Shown here: positions 1 through 8,662 of the stretch, in pieces | Position numbering within the stretch: the stretch's first letter is position 1 | Layout of the letters: each line of letters opens with the position of its first letter | Assembly (NCBI RefSeq): GCF_963674925.1 | Contig: NZ_OY771649.1 | Coordinates: 1,364,001 to 1,428,000, forward strand | From: an uncultured Draconibacterium sp. | Lineage (GTDB): Bacteria > Bacteroidota > Bacteroidia > Bacteroidales > Prolixibacteraceae | Direction of reading: 5' to 3' | DNA length: 64,000 nt | Position numbers and translations under genes: made by a program | The notes under the pieces: model-generated | What the model was told of the DNA's origin: nothing | What the model saw: the letters and a program-made list of their open reading frames with translations, nothing else | Databases searched by the model: none

Positions 1-746
1 TTGCCATTCAGAACAGTTGCGGTTTCATAAATCTCTGCTTTGATCAGCGCTTGCTCCGGTGTCTCCTTTGGATTAAATCCGGATGACAGTTTTTTCTCCA
101 GGGTAAAGGACCGGTTTTGTATGGCCTCGATTTGTTGCAAGCGTCCCTGAGCTTGTTGAAGCGTATATTTCAGTGAATCATTTCTTCGGTTAAGCACGAT
201 GTTTTCATCGATGATCTTATCCATTTCTTCAATACCGGTTATCGGCGTTACTGATTTTGTTGTTTCCCTGTGTTTTTTCACTACCGATTCCATTGGTTTG
301 CTCTGGTATTGGGGAGATGGTTTTTTCCCACTCTTTCGAACTTCCGGTTTTCCTTGTAGTTCCTGTTGTACCAGCTTTTCTTTATTTCGGATATGAGCAA
401 GAATTTGTCCTTGATCGGCATTTTCATCCAACATGGTGTTGTCCTGCTCCATTGTATCCTGAATACTGACTGCTTCCTGCTTCGTTGTATCATTTACATC
501 AACCTCAGGCACCTGTGCCACTTGTGATTCATCCTTCTGATAAGCTTCCATTTTATCGTAGATTTCAATGGAATTATCGGCATCCGGCAGGTCATAGTTT
601 ATTCCTTTATTCGGTGACTGAGCAAGCTTCTCTTTTTCCTCTTGAACTCCTCCTCCACCCAATACCCAGAAGATCAAAATCACAAAGGGTAATAATGCCA
701 GTGGAAGGATAAACAGCGCTTTATTCTTTATCAAAATTTTCTTCAT
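1..746 (-). CDS. traM: Conjugative transposon protein TraM (VirB10-like), partial, runs off the left edge
   Basis: The minus frame is open from an ATG at 746 to the window edge (about 248 codons). A short charged start (MKKILIKNK) precedes one membrane helix at about residues 10-30, ending in a glycine run. A long Gln/Glu/Lys-rich periplasmic linker follows. The last visible residues, around AEIYETATVLNG, match the conserved region where the TraM/VirB10 beta-barrel domain begins. TraM is the inner-to-outer membrane scaffold of the type IV secretion channel. Its start overlaps the end of the preceding small gene, showing tight operon packing. The C-terminal barrel is outside the window. Confidence 0.85.
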   Translation of the reverse strand, partial: MKKILIKNKALFILPLALLPFVILIFWVLGGGGVQEEKEKLAQSPNKGINYDLPDADNSIEIYDKMEAYQKDESQVAQVPEVDVNDTTKQEAVSIQDTMEQDNTMLDENADQGQILAHIRNKEKLVQQELQGKPEVRKSGKKPSPQYQSKPMESVVKKHRETTKSVTPITGIEEMDKIIDENIVLNRRNDSLKYTLQQAQGRLQQIEAIQNRSFTLEKKLSSGFNPKETPEQALIKAEIYETATVLNG

Positions 747-1053
747 TGATGTACGATTTTAATTGGTTTTCAAATGAATCCACGGGTAACTCAAAAGCGG
801 AGCTACCACTGTTTGTTGGCGCATTGATTATTGGTCCGGCCAATGGTGCTTCCACCTGATGTGGTTTTACCTTTCCGGTCGGGAACCAGATAAACGAGAT
901 CGCAAACAGGGCAAACAGAAAAGCTGTTATCAATATCCATTTGCTTTTTCGTTTCAAAGGATCAAGGTTTTTGTCTTTATCGTCCAGATCGTTTACCCAG
1001 CGGGTAAAACGGCTGTGATCTTTCGGATTTGAAATGTTGTTTTGATTATTCAT
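721..1053 (-). CDS. Small tra-operon membrane protein at the TraL position
   Basis: The product has 110 aa, a charged N-terminus of about 35 residues, one hydrophobic helix at about residues 37-57 (ILITAFLFALFAISFIW) and a roughly 50-residue periplasmic tail. It lies between traK and traM, where CTnDOT-type operons carry TraL (DUF3989), a short single-pass protein. Size, topology and position agree, but I see no diagnostic motif, so TraL is inferred from synteny. The stop lies inside the start region of traM (26-base overlap), which suggests coupled translation. Confidence 0.65.
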   Translation of the reverse strand: MNNQNNISNPKDHSRFTRWVNDLDDKDKNLDPLKRKSKWILITAFLFALFAISFIWFPTGKVKPHQVEAPLAGPIINAPTNSGSSAFELPVDSFENQLKSYINEENFDKE

Positions 1054-1065
1054 TGTTGAAGTTTT

Positions 1066-1692
1066 TTAGAAAGATTTTCTGCGTATGCTTTCCAGGTCTT
1101 TGTTCTCATCAATCCGCCAGTTTTCCATCAGAAAACCATGGGGGTTATTGTCCGTACGGGAGATGTTTCTCAGGTAACCGGAGGTCTTTAAACTGCGAAT
1201 AGTGATGTTCGATTTACGAACGATTTTCTGCTTGCCGATAAATGTGAAACGATAGGGATAACCCGAGAAATCCAGCTTTATGGAATCCGTCTGCAGGGTC
1301 ATGCTGATATCAGAAGCGATCACCTGGTTATACAGGTTATTCTCCTTAAAAGCCTGATACTGCTCCATGGCACTCCGGTCTGCCAGATACAAGGCTTCCC
1401 TGACATTGTTTTCGATGTAGGTTTTATCCGGCTCCAGGGTAAAAAACAGCTCATGAAATCGTTTTACATGATCTCTGGCTTCAGCATCCCTGTTTTCACT
1501 GATATCTTCACGAAGAGCGACCAGCAGAGATTTACCGTTATCAAGCACATAGATTTTCTCTTTGGAAAGTTCTACCAGCTGCACCGACTCATAGTAGATG
1601 TAACTGCTCACCCCCATCAGCGAAAGGCTGATCAGTACCAGCACATAAACGATAAAGCGGAACTTACGTTGTATATCAAATTGTTTATGCAT
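1066..1692 (-). CDS. traK: Conjugative transposon protein TraK (VirB8-like)
   Basis: The 208-aa bitopic protein has a cytosolic N-terminus of about 12 residues, a membrane helix at about 13-33 and a periplasmic domain. The stretch VKRFHELFFTLEPDKTYIEN and the following helix around YLADRSAMEQY are typical of Bacteroidetes TraK. Near residue 150 is a strand region (FSGYPYRFTFIGKQ) like the NTF2-like periplasmic domain of VirB8 proteins. VirB8/TraK nucleates the inner-membrane part of the conjugation channel. The gene lies 12 bases upstream of the TraL-position gene. Confidence 0.88.
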   Translation of the reverse strand: MHKQFDIQRKFRFIVYVLVLISLSLMGVSSYIYYESVQLVELSKEKIYVLDNGKSLLVALREDISENRDAEARDHVKRFHELFFTLEPDKTYIENNVREALYLADRSAMEQYQAFKENNLYNQVIASDISMTLQTDSIKLDFSGYPYRFTFIGKQKIVRKSNITIRSLKTSGYLRNISRTDNNPHGFLMENWRIDENKDLESIRRKSF

Positions 1693-1778
1693 TTCTTTTT
1701 CAGTATTGAGATTTTAAGTACTCTTTATTGATTATCTTTTCAAGGTTGTTGACCGACTACTTAGAAGGCAGTTGCCTG

Positions 1779-2729
1779 CTACTTCATTGCCCCTTTAGTG
1801 ATTGCCATCACTGCCGCAGTACGCACGAGTCTTCCTCCTCCGGAATTTGTTCCCGAGGCATGGATGATCCATGATGAAATTTTAGGGACCATTGCCATCC
1901 CGAATATCCCGCATACCGGCACAATCAGGTTGGAAACAAAAAACAGTTTGGGCTCATAGATCAGCATGGCATTGATCTGGGCAATTTCCATTTCCAGTAC
2001 AAAGATCAGTATCTCCTGCACGATGGAAAGGATCAGCAAAGCAATGGGCAGATACAGGTTGACATTAATAAACCTGGCGATCCATTGCAGGTAGTTGTCT
2101 TGAAAACCATCAAAAATGGACAGGGCAAATACCAGCGGACCAAAGATTACCAGTAACACACAAAACACAGTACGCAGAAAAGCAATCAGGTAGACCAGCA
2201 CCTCAAAAAAGGATTCCAGCAGTTGCCGGGTGGCATCCATGATATAAAAGTTGATCTGGTTTTGAATGGCCCTTCCGCTAAAAATATTGTAAGTGGTCAG
2301 GATCAGGTTTACCCCTTTGTCCCAGAGATCGGCTTCCTTTTCTTCGTTTTCATAAAACAAGGGCAAATCCGTGGAAAGAATGGCCTGTTGTTTGTCCTCC
2401 AGCCGCTCTTTAACAATGTGTTTTTTATCGGCATACACGGCTTCAGACAAATGGGTCAGTCCTTTTGTGGGGGCCAGTAGCAGATTTACAAAAGGTCCCC
2501 AGAAGGTGATCACCAATACCAGTGCAAAAGGCCGTAGTAATGGCAGAATGGACACCGGATTATCTGCGATCAATTGCTCATATATCCGCTTGGAGATATA
2601 GAAAAAGGCAGCGATACCACCAATGGCTCTTGCCATATCCACAAGAATTCGGGCATGATTAACACCGGAGTCCACCAGCGTATCAGTAAAGGCGTAAAAA
2701 TCATTAGTTGTAATTACTTGTAATATCAT
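1779..2729 (-). CDS. traJ: Conjugative transposon protein TraJ (VirB6-like polytopic membrane protein)
   Basis: The product has 316 aa. Hydrophobic segments lie at about residues 62-83, 165-203 (two helices), 225-248 and 265-290, separated by an amphipathic loop rich in Glu/Lys. The C-terminal part around FGMAMVPKISSWIIHASG with a following glycine run is the usual TraJ ending. TraJ/VirB6 proteins form the inner-membrane pore platform of type IV secretion systems. An 86-base gap separates it from traK. Family assignment is from topology, the C-terminal motif and operon order. Confidence 0.85.
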   Translation of the reverse strand: MILQVITTNDFYAFTDTLVDSGVNHARILVDMARAIGGIAAFFYISKRIYEQLIADNPVSILPLLRPFALVLVITFWGPFVNLLLAPTKGLTHLSEAVYADKKHIVKERLEDKQQAILSTDLPLFYENEEKEADLWDKGVNLILTTYNIFSGRAIQNQINFYIMDATRQLLESFFEVLVYLIAFLRTVFCVLLVIFGPLVFALSIFDGFQDNYLQWIARFINVNLYLPIALLILSIVQEILIFVLEMEIAQINAMLIYEPKLFFVSNLIVPVCGIFGMAMVPKISSWIIHASGTNSGGGRLVRTAAVMAITKGAMK

Positions 2730-2755
2730 AACTGATTTGTTTTGCAGTTAAATGC

Positions 2756-3466
2756 TTATTTGCTTAAAAATGAATAGCTCAGCGGCTGGCTGTTGTAGCT
2801 GTTAAAAAAGAGCAGTTTACCGTGCGTATAATCCAGCTCTCCCAGCAGGTTCCACAGCTCCTTACTGATTCTGGTAAATGCATCCAGCTTACTTCCATGA
2901 TCAGTCTGAAACAGGTTCACCATCAAAAACTGCATTAATAGCTGATCGGCTTCCTTCTCATAGATCGGATGGATTTTGGCTGAGTTGTTAAGAGTGCCCA
3001 GCTTATTCACTTTTTGATAGAGTTTAATAAACTGTGCTGCCAGCTGGTAGATATCGCTCAACTCATCCGAGCGGGCATCAAATAATTTATCACTTATCTG
3101 ATGGGTAAAGTCTGTATTGACTTTTATTCCTTCTGTTTCCTCCTGTCTGCCTTTCATCTGGCTGCGTTCGATAGCTTTGGCGACAAGGCGTAAAAGTCCG
3201 GTTTTTAGCTCTCCGGTAATTTCACCTGCATCGGTAACAGGCAGAGCTCCCACTTCCACATAATAATGGGTGGGCCAGGTGCGCACAAAAACGTGAGGAA
3301 TGGGAATCAGCCAGCCGGTAAAGGCAATAAAAGTCAGCGGATAGGTTCCTTCCATCTCGGGATAGTAACCGTGCCAGGGTTTGATTTCAATGATTTGTGC
3401 TTTTGATTCTTTTGTTAGCGTGAGAATCAGCATTACCATCATAAGCAGTATTGTTATTCGTTTCAT
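2756..3466 (-). CDS. Secreted tra-operon protein of unknown function
   Basis: The product has 236 aa with a clear signal peptide (cleavage after about residue 23, ...TKESKAQ). A Trp/Tyr/Pro-rich segment at about 26-72 is followed by a helical domain with several Lys/Glu-rich helices. It sits between the traI-like and traJ genes, 26 bases from traJ, so it is probably a periplasmic component of the transfer apparatus. I recognise no named family. Its co-direction and spacing argue that it belongs to the tra operon and is not cargo. Confidence 0.7.
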   Translation of the reverse strand: MKRITILLMMVMLILTLTKESKAQIIEIKPWHGYYPEMEGTYPLTFIAFTGWLIPIPHVFVRTWPTHYYVEVGALPVTDAGEITGELKTGLLRLVAKAIERSQMKGRQEETEGIKVNTDFTHQISDKLFDARSDELSDIYQLAAQFIKLYQKVNKLGTLNNSAKIHPIYEKEADQLLMQFLMVNLFQTDHGSKLDAFTRISKELWNLLGELDYTHGKLLFFNSYNSQPLSYSFLSK

Positions 3467-3480
3467 TGTTCTGAGTTGAA

Positions 3481-4125
3481 TTAGTGATACAGACTGTAAT
3501 ACATGGCAAAACCTTCCAAATCGCCTCTATCGTGGCTTTTCAAATAGGAAGCATACAGCAGCTTATTGTGCAGGTAGCAGATTGTTCCGTAATGCTGTTT
3601 CACACTCAGGTAGATTCCGTTGATGGCATCGTAACGCTGTTTATCATCCATCATAAACAGGTTGTCTTTAACGATGATATTCAGAATGGACGTAACCAAT
3701 GCCTTACTATCATCCAGAATCAGGTCAAAACTTTGCACAATAGCAGCAGCCTGCTGGGTGGTAAAATTGCCGTCCTGAACTAAGAGCGGTACCTTTTCGA
3801 TATAGACTGCGATGATCTGCTGCAGGATGTCTTTGGTTTCCTTTATACGTTTATAATCTTTGATCAGCAGGGAAACCTTTTCCAGGCTTTCCAGTATTTT
3901 TTGATCGATGCCCAATATCTCTCCGGTGAGTCCTTTGATATCTCCGTTCAGAGCTTTGATCAGCACATTGTAAAGGTTGATTTTTGAGAGAATTCCTTCT
4001 TCCTGTGTCCAGAGGGCTTCGCGTTGTATTCCGGCTCCCACATCCGTTACCGGTGTCTGAGCTTTGCTTGTACTTGCAGCTGCTGAAAGAATGACAATTA
4101 AAATGATTACGATTAAATTTTTCAT
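3481..4125 (-). CDS. traI: Conjugal transfer protein TraI-like (DUF4141 type, VirB5 position)
   Basis: The 214-aa product has a signal peptide cut at about residue 23 (AAASTSKAQ). Its mature part is all-helical with heptad-like segments. The C-terminal part (CYLHNKLLYASYLKSHDRGD) resembles the end of CTnDOT TraI/DUF4141 proteins, which keep a tyrosine/asparagine-rich helix followed by a SYL(R/K) segment. Such proteins occupy the VirB5 slot as periplasmic, possibly pilus-tip, components. The gene lies 21 bases after traG. The name rests on synteny, length and this weak C-terminal resemblance. Confidence 0.62.
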   Translation of the reverse strand: MKNLIVIILIVILSAAASTSKAQTPVTDVGAGIQREALWTQEEGILSKINLYNVLIKALNGDIKGLTGEILGIDQKILESLEKVSLLIKDYKRIKETKDILQQIIAVYIEKVPLLVQDGNFTTQQAAAIVQSFDLILDDSKALVTSILNIIVKDNLFMMDDKQRYDAINGIYLSVKQHYGTICYLHNKLLYASYLKSHDRGDLEGFAMYYSLYH

Positions 4126-4146
4126 GCTCTTTCTGTTTTTATGGTT

Positions 4147-6561
4147 TTACATTTGTTTTAAAATCTCAAGGATGGACGGATCTTCGATCAGCTGTTCCAG
4201 CACTTGTTCCTTTTCGGTTTGTTCGGTGGTGTAACAATAGTATTCGGCACGGCTAACTTCCAGGGCAAATACTCGTGAATATTCTCCAAGCGAGATAAAT
4301 ACCTCCTTAAATTTTCGATTGGATGGAAGATTTTTATTGATCGAAAGGATTTGTTCTTTTTGAAAAGCATTCAATCCCAGGAAGCGGCTGATCTCATCAA
4401 ATTTGTTTTTGAATTTGCCCATATCGAGCAGAATCCGGGTATCGGCATTGTTGATAATGGCATCGCGAATAATGGGTGATGAAATCACATCGTCCACTTC
4501 CTGTGTTACCACCATGGCTTCTCCAAAGAATTTACGAATGGTTTTGAAAAAATACTTTAGATAATCGGCCATCTGTGGTGTGGCAATGGCTTTCCAGGCT
4601 TCTTCCAAACAGATAACTTTTCGGGTACCTTTTAGCTTCCGCATCTTCTGCAGAAAAATATCCATGATGATCAGCGTGGCTACCGGAAAAATAACCGGAT
4701 GGTCTTTTATGGCATCCAGCTCGAACACCAGAAAGGGACAGGAGAAAAACTCATCGGTTTGCATGGGTTTATTGAGCAGGTAATCGTATTCTCCTCCCTT
4801 GTAATATTTACTCAGTATAAAGAAAAATTCGTTGCTGTTAAACTCTATGGATTCTTCTTCGGCCAACCGTGGAATGATGTCCTTGCAAAACTCGTAGTAA
4901 TCGTTAAACGAGCGTTTCTTTTTACGTTTTGTTTCAAAATAGCGGTTGACAGAAAAGGCAATGACATCCTTTTCCATTTCGGTAAGCTGTTCTTTGTAAA
5001 TGGTGTAAATAACCGACAGAATGGTTTGCCGGCGCTCCAGGTCCGGTGAACCATCCACCACAAAAGGGTTAAATGAAATGGGATTGGCTTCTGAGAACTC
5101 AATCATTCTGGCCCCGCCTTTTTCCTTTAGTCGTTCATCAAGGTACCGGGTCAGTATCTCATAGCTACGCCCCACATCCAGCAATACAACATGGCAGTTT
5201 TTACTTTCGGCATACTGCCGCAGCAGGTGGTTGGTAAAAAAGGATTTTCCGGATCCCGATCCGCCGATAATAATTTTGTTGCGGTTATGGATCAGGTGCT
5301 TTTTCATGGGTTCATCCGACAGGTCAATTTTTACAGGGCAGCCTTCCATCCGATCCGACAGATGGATAGTGAAATCTGAATCTGAGTTCTTGACCGCGCC
5401 TTCAAAATTGGTCAAACAGCAGGCTTGCGGTACCTGCGTCAAAAACAGTTCTGTCTCGGGTAGCTGAGTACTGAAAGGCAATCCGGCAAAAAACAAAAAC
5501 GGCAGATCAAAAGTATGCTGGTAAGGGAAACAGTTCATCAGCGAAAAAGCGGTGGCCGTTTCGCTTTTGATTTTTTTCAAATTTGAGATCGAAGTATCCA
5601 GCAGTGTCACATTAAAGTGGGTCTTAACGATCTTCTCTCCCGAGGTTTGCACGGTGTCCAGAAAATTTTCAATTAACCCGGCATTGATCTTGTTCTCTGA
5701 GGAAAATTTGGACAGGCTGTAGATCTTTTTGTAATCGCCTTCCAGTCCTGCTTTCACCTCCTGTTGCCCTGGCACATAGATAAACTGGTTGGTAATATGT
5801 GAATAAGGCAGGTGCCAGCAAAGCGGATAAACCAGTGATACGGGCAGCCCGGTGCGGGGATGGCCGCATGTGGGGCGTACTTCTGATGGCAAGTGCGAAT
5901 GGTCACTCAAACTCAGAATTTCCACAAAGCGGTCCATCACCCTTAACCTGTCCCGAAAATCTATTCCTCCCAGCAGGGGCTGTCCCTCCCTGAAGTTCAA
6001 TGTCAGATAGCGTTCAATCAGACCAATTTCCGAGGCTGTCCCCATGGCTTGTTCTCTGGTTATCGGTATACTTTCTATTCCTGCCTGACGGAAGATCGAG
6101 GCCAGGTTGGTCTGCAGTTCCCGGATCTTTTCCTGCAAACGGGCTTCTTCCAGCCGTGCTTTGCGTGAAAAAATCAGCGAAGAGCTCAGGTAGTTTTTCA
6201 AAAGGCCGGTATTAAGCAAACTGACATAGAGATAGCATTCATGTTTCAGATAGTTTCTCCCCTGAAAATGTTTCAGATAGTTTTCGGTTAACGTTGATTT
6301 ATTCTTCAACGCAGTTTCGTGATTTGAAGAAAAATCTTCGGGGAAAAAGAAGTCCTGTTTATGTAGCAGGGTATTTTCCGGAAGGATGTTCACAACCCGC
6401 TGAAAGGTATCGTGCAGCATATACAATTTTTCGGTACTGCAGGATAGCAACTCAGGCAAAAATAGTCGCAGTCCGAATCCCATATCAAGGTTATTGGAAA
6501 TAAGGATATCCCCATCAAAACCCAGTACGGGCAAACTAATTTGTATCGGTTTTACTTTCAT
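4147..6561 (-). CDS. traG: Conjugation ATPase TraG (VirB4 family)
   Basis: The product has 804 aa. Walker A (GGSGSGKS) is at about residue 431 and a Walker B-like segment (KVICLEEAWK) at about residue 650. Downstream KTIRKFFGEAMVVTQEVDD and NNADTRILLD are the motifs of VirB4/TraG AAA+ ATPases. TraG powers assembly of, and substrate movement through, the conjugation channel at the inner membrane. I chose the ATG at 6561, one base after the traF stop, over an in-frame start at 6618 that would overlap traF by about 55 bases. Length matches CTnDOT TraG (about 830 aa), and the gene appears intact. Confidence 0.93.
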   Translation of the reverse strand: MKVKPIQISLPVLGFDGDILISNNLDMGFGLRLFLPELLSCSTEKLYMLHDTFQRVVNILPENTLLHKQDFFFPEDFSSNHETALKNKSTLTENYLKHFQGRNYLKHECYLYVSLLNTGLLKNYLSSSLIFSRKARLEEARLQEKIRELQTNLASIFRQAGIESIPITREQAMGTASEIGLIERYLTLNFREGQPLLGGIDFRDRLRVMDRFVEILSLSDHSHLPSEVRPTCGHPRTGLPVSLVYPLCWHLPYSHITNQFIYVPGQQEVKAGLEGDYKKIYSLSKFSSENKINAGLIENFLDTVQTSGEKIVKTHFNVTLLDTSISNLKKIKSETATAFSLMNCFPYQHTFDLPFLFFAGLPFSTQLPETELFLTQVPQACCLTNFEGAVKNSDSDFTIHLSDRMEGCPVKIDLSDEPMKKHLIHNRNKIIIGGSGSGKSFFTNHLLRQYAESKNCHVVLLDVGRSYEILTRYLDERLKEKGGARMIEFSEANPISFNPFVVDGSPDLERRQTILSVIYTIYKEQLTEMEKDVIAFSVNRYFETKRKKKRSFNDYYEFCKDIIPRLAEEESIEFNSNEFFFILSKYYKGGEYDYLLNKPMQTDEFFSCPFLVFELDAIKDHPVIFPVATLIIMDIFLQKMRKLKGTRKVICLEEAWKAIATPQMADYLKYFFKTIRKFFGEAMVVTQEVDDVISSPIIRDAIINNADTRILLDMGKFKNKFDEISRFLGLNAFQKEQILSINKNLPSNRKFKEVFISLGEYSRVFALEVSRAEYYCYTTEQTEKEQVLEQLIEDPSILEILKQM

Positions 6562-6562
6562 G

Positions 6563-6859
6563 TTAATGCTGATAAATGCGTTGTTTGATGGTGATAAACT
6601 CAGGGAGCTGGCGGGCAATCTGCTTTTTGTGCCAGCCCCGGTGTCCGTAGTTCTTTTGAATCCTGTTTAACCGGTAAAGCCAGGCAAAAAAGCCGGGTAC
6701 ACAAACAACCACAGACACAAAGGTTCCAACAGCGATATAAAGGATTACAAATACGATCAGAGCGATCAGAATTCCATAAAGTGCCAGGTAAACCAGCTGC
6801 CCTGAAAATCCTTTAATGTAGAGGTTGGTATCGATCTTTTGAATGGTGTATGATTTCAT
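6563..6859 (-). CDS. traF: Conjugative transposon protein TraF (DUF4133, VirB3-like)
   Basis: The product has 98 aa when started at the ATG at 6859 (MKSYTIQKID). Two adjacent membrane helices at about residues 22-42 and 45-65 are followed by a basic C-terminal tail (RLNRIQKNYGHRGWHKK). This is the DUF4133/TraF pattern, equivalent to VirB3, a partner of VirB4. An in-frame upstream start at 6919 would add 20 residues that do not look conserved. TraF and traG are separated by one base, consistent with coupled translation. Confidence 0.85.
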   Translation of the reverse strand: MKSYTIQKIDTNLYIKGFSGQLVYLALYGILIALIVFVILYIAVGTFVSVVVCVPGFFAWLYRLNRIQKNYGHRGWHKKQIARQLPEFITIKQRIYQH

Positions 6860-6941
6860 TTTCTTAATAGAATTAAATGTTGGAGAAAAAGTGAGGAACG
6901 AAGCACTGTCGTTCCTCATTTAACATCGCGGTCATGGACCG

Positions 6942-7256
6942 TTAAGCAAAGAATGAGCGGATTACTACCCCTACCAGTATCAGGAAGAGACAGGCTCCAA
7001 ACCAGCCCATGATGGCCTTTTGCGTATCCTGATCTCCACTCTGCCATTTGATATAGACACGCACACCTCCAATCAAGCCCACTACTGCCCCGATAGCAAT
7101 AATCAGATTGGCCACCGGATCCACATAGGAACTTACCTCCGTGGTGGCCTGATCAATCCCGGCTGAACTTTGTGCCATTGCATTATACACTCCCAAAACC
7201 AGCATGGCCGAAGCTGCCATACCCCTGCGATAAATCGCCTGCATTTGCTTTCTCAT
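6942..7256 (-). CDS. traE: Conjugative transposon protein TraE (DUF4134, VirB2-like pilin candidate)
   Basis: The 104-aa product has an N-terminal signal segment ending at about residue 28 (VYNAMAQ). Two hydrophobic helices follow, at about 48-68 (PVANLIIAIGAVVGLIGGVR) and 80-103. The GDQDTQKAIMGWFGACLFL region between and within the helices is diagnostic of DUF4134/TraE. These proteins have the size and topology of VirB2 major pilins. The gene precedes traF by about 80 bases and opens the core transfer block. Confidence 0.9.
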   Translation of the reverse strand: MRKQMQAIYRRGMAASAMLVLGVYNAMAQSSAGIDQATTEVSSYVDPVANLIIAIGAVVGLIGGVRVYIKWQSGDQDTQKAIMGWFGACLFLILVGVVIRSFFA

Positions 7257-7278
7257 AATTTTTTGTGATTAAATGTTA

Positions 7279-7638
7279 TTATTGATATTGAATCCCGGGA
7301 AGCAGCTTTTCCAGTTTTCCTGTTACTTCGTTTAGCAGGTAATCAATATGAATTCCATCATCAGGTCCGACCTCTTCGTAGACACTTACCTCCAGGGGAA
7401 CAGAACTCTCGGAGATAGAAGAAATCAATTTGGAGGGAAATTCTGAGGATGTCACGAATATTGGATCTAATCCATCCGAAAAGGACATTTTTGTGGGGTG
7501 ATCTTCTTCAAATAAGCTACTTTGTTCATTTAAGGATTTAAACCAGGCCACCAGAATTACCAAGGTATACCAGGCTAGCAAAAGCAGAATTAGGAACTGA
7601 ATAAATTCTTTCCATGTGATTTCATTTAAGCCAAACAT
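7279..7638 (-). CDS. Small membrane protein preceding traE, unknown function
   Basis: The product has 119 aa, a single N-terminal membrane helix at about residues 12-31 (FLILLLLAWYTLVILVAWF) and an acidic soluble domain. It lies 22 bases upstream of traE, so it is probably the first gene of this transcript. Comparable short membrane proteins precede traE in other Bacteroidetes transfer operons, but I cannot name the family from sequence alone. Confidence 0.65.
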   Translation of the reverse strand: MFGLNEITWKEFIQFLILLLLAWYTLVILVAWFKSLNEQSSLFEEDHPTKMSFSDGLDPIFVTSSEFPSKLISSISESSVPLEVSVYEEVGPDDGIHIDYLLNEVTGKLEKLLPGIQYQ

Positions 7639-8662
7639 TTGCGTTAAGTTTTAAGTTTTTCTAATTCCGGGTTGCCCTTATTACAGGCCAATCCGTTCAT
7701 GCAAATGTCAACTACTTCTGAAAAGATAATTCACAAGGTGTCCCCAACTTGGGTGTTTTATATCGTTAAATAAATTCCTTCTATATCATAGAATTTAAGG
7801 GAAATTGAATGGTTTGGGATTAATAGAGGATGAAACAATCAAAACATCCATAAAAACAGGCTGTTTTAATTTTATTTGATCAAATAAAATATTCCCCAAA
7901 AGAAGAGAAAAAAAGAAAAAAAAGAGAAGAAAGCCCGGGGGCTGCCATTCGTGGATAAACGGCAAGGCTGTCCCCAACCAACCAAACTTCTATCTTAAAC
8001 TTTTAAACTATCAATCGGGACATTTATTTAGCCTTGCGGTTTAACCGGCCAGGGTCCTGGCGGAGGATGGCGATCTTTGGGCGTCTTTTTTTTGTTTTCA
8101 ACCTTTTAAAAACTAATAACAGTTAAATTACTTGAGTGCGCAGGCTACAGGAAAGTGCAGGACTGGAGTAAAACGGAAGGATGGCTCTTTCCGTGCGGTG
8201 CCTCTGAGGATCTTTTCACTGTAACGGCAAAACCAACGACCGATTCCCGTGAGTGAGCGAACGGGTTTAGGGAGTGTTGCAGCCGGTCAGGGGAATGTTC
8301 CGGGGCACGGGAAAATACCATGAATAACCTGAAAAATAATCATGAGGGCAGGATTAGGCAAGTGCAGGAATGCAGGGAAGTATTGTGAAAGGGGCTGGTG
8401 TGACTGGAACCTGACTCCGGTTTTTTGTAACAGGCAGAAAGGTGGGCGGCCAAAAATCCGGGACAGGTGAAAGGAAACTACGGGAAGGAATTGAGCAAAG
8501 CGAACCGGAGTTCCGGCTCTTGCTGTAGGGTGCAATGAGGCTTTTCATTCCGGGATACCTTCAGGAGACCGAATACTGGTGTATCATATGAAGAGCTGGT
8601 TCAGTATGCCGGAATGATGGGCCGGTGCACAGGAATTAGCCAATAGAAATTGCAGAGATGAA
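7639..8662. other. Approximately 1-kb structured non-coding interval inside the conjugative element
   Basis: No convincing gene is present on either strand; the short open frames have poor composition and no family resemblance. The left part is AT-rich and contains a perfect 22-bp palindrome (7869-7890) followed by a 36-base purine-only run (7898-7933). The right part (about 8100-8560) is noticeably more G-rich than its neighbours and contains short inverted repeats, such as CCGGAGTTCCGG near 8506 and a CCAGG/CCTGG stem near 8049. Possible contents are an origin of transfer, a leader or small RNA, or a decayed gene. Confidence 0.5.
7869..7890. repeat. Perfect 22-bp palindrome centred on GATC
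   Basis: The arms are ATTTTATTTGA and its exact complement with no spacer. It lies about 230 bases upstream of the first gene of the tra transcript and just before a purine-only tract. It could be a regulator binding site or a cruciform-forming site for mobilisation; no function is proven. Confidence 0.7.

Noticed and set aside
7795..7977. 60-codon open frame on the minus strand between traE region and hipA
   Set aside because: It runs through a purine tract that yields a phenylalanine-rich peptide and crosses the 22-bp palindrome; no family resemblance, so chance.
8287..8535. 82-codon open frame on the minus strand in the G-rich non-coding stretch
   Set aside because: Proline/phenylalanine-rich with no domain pattern; overlapping frames are equally open, which is expected of this composition.
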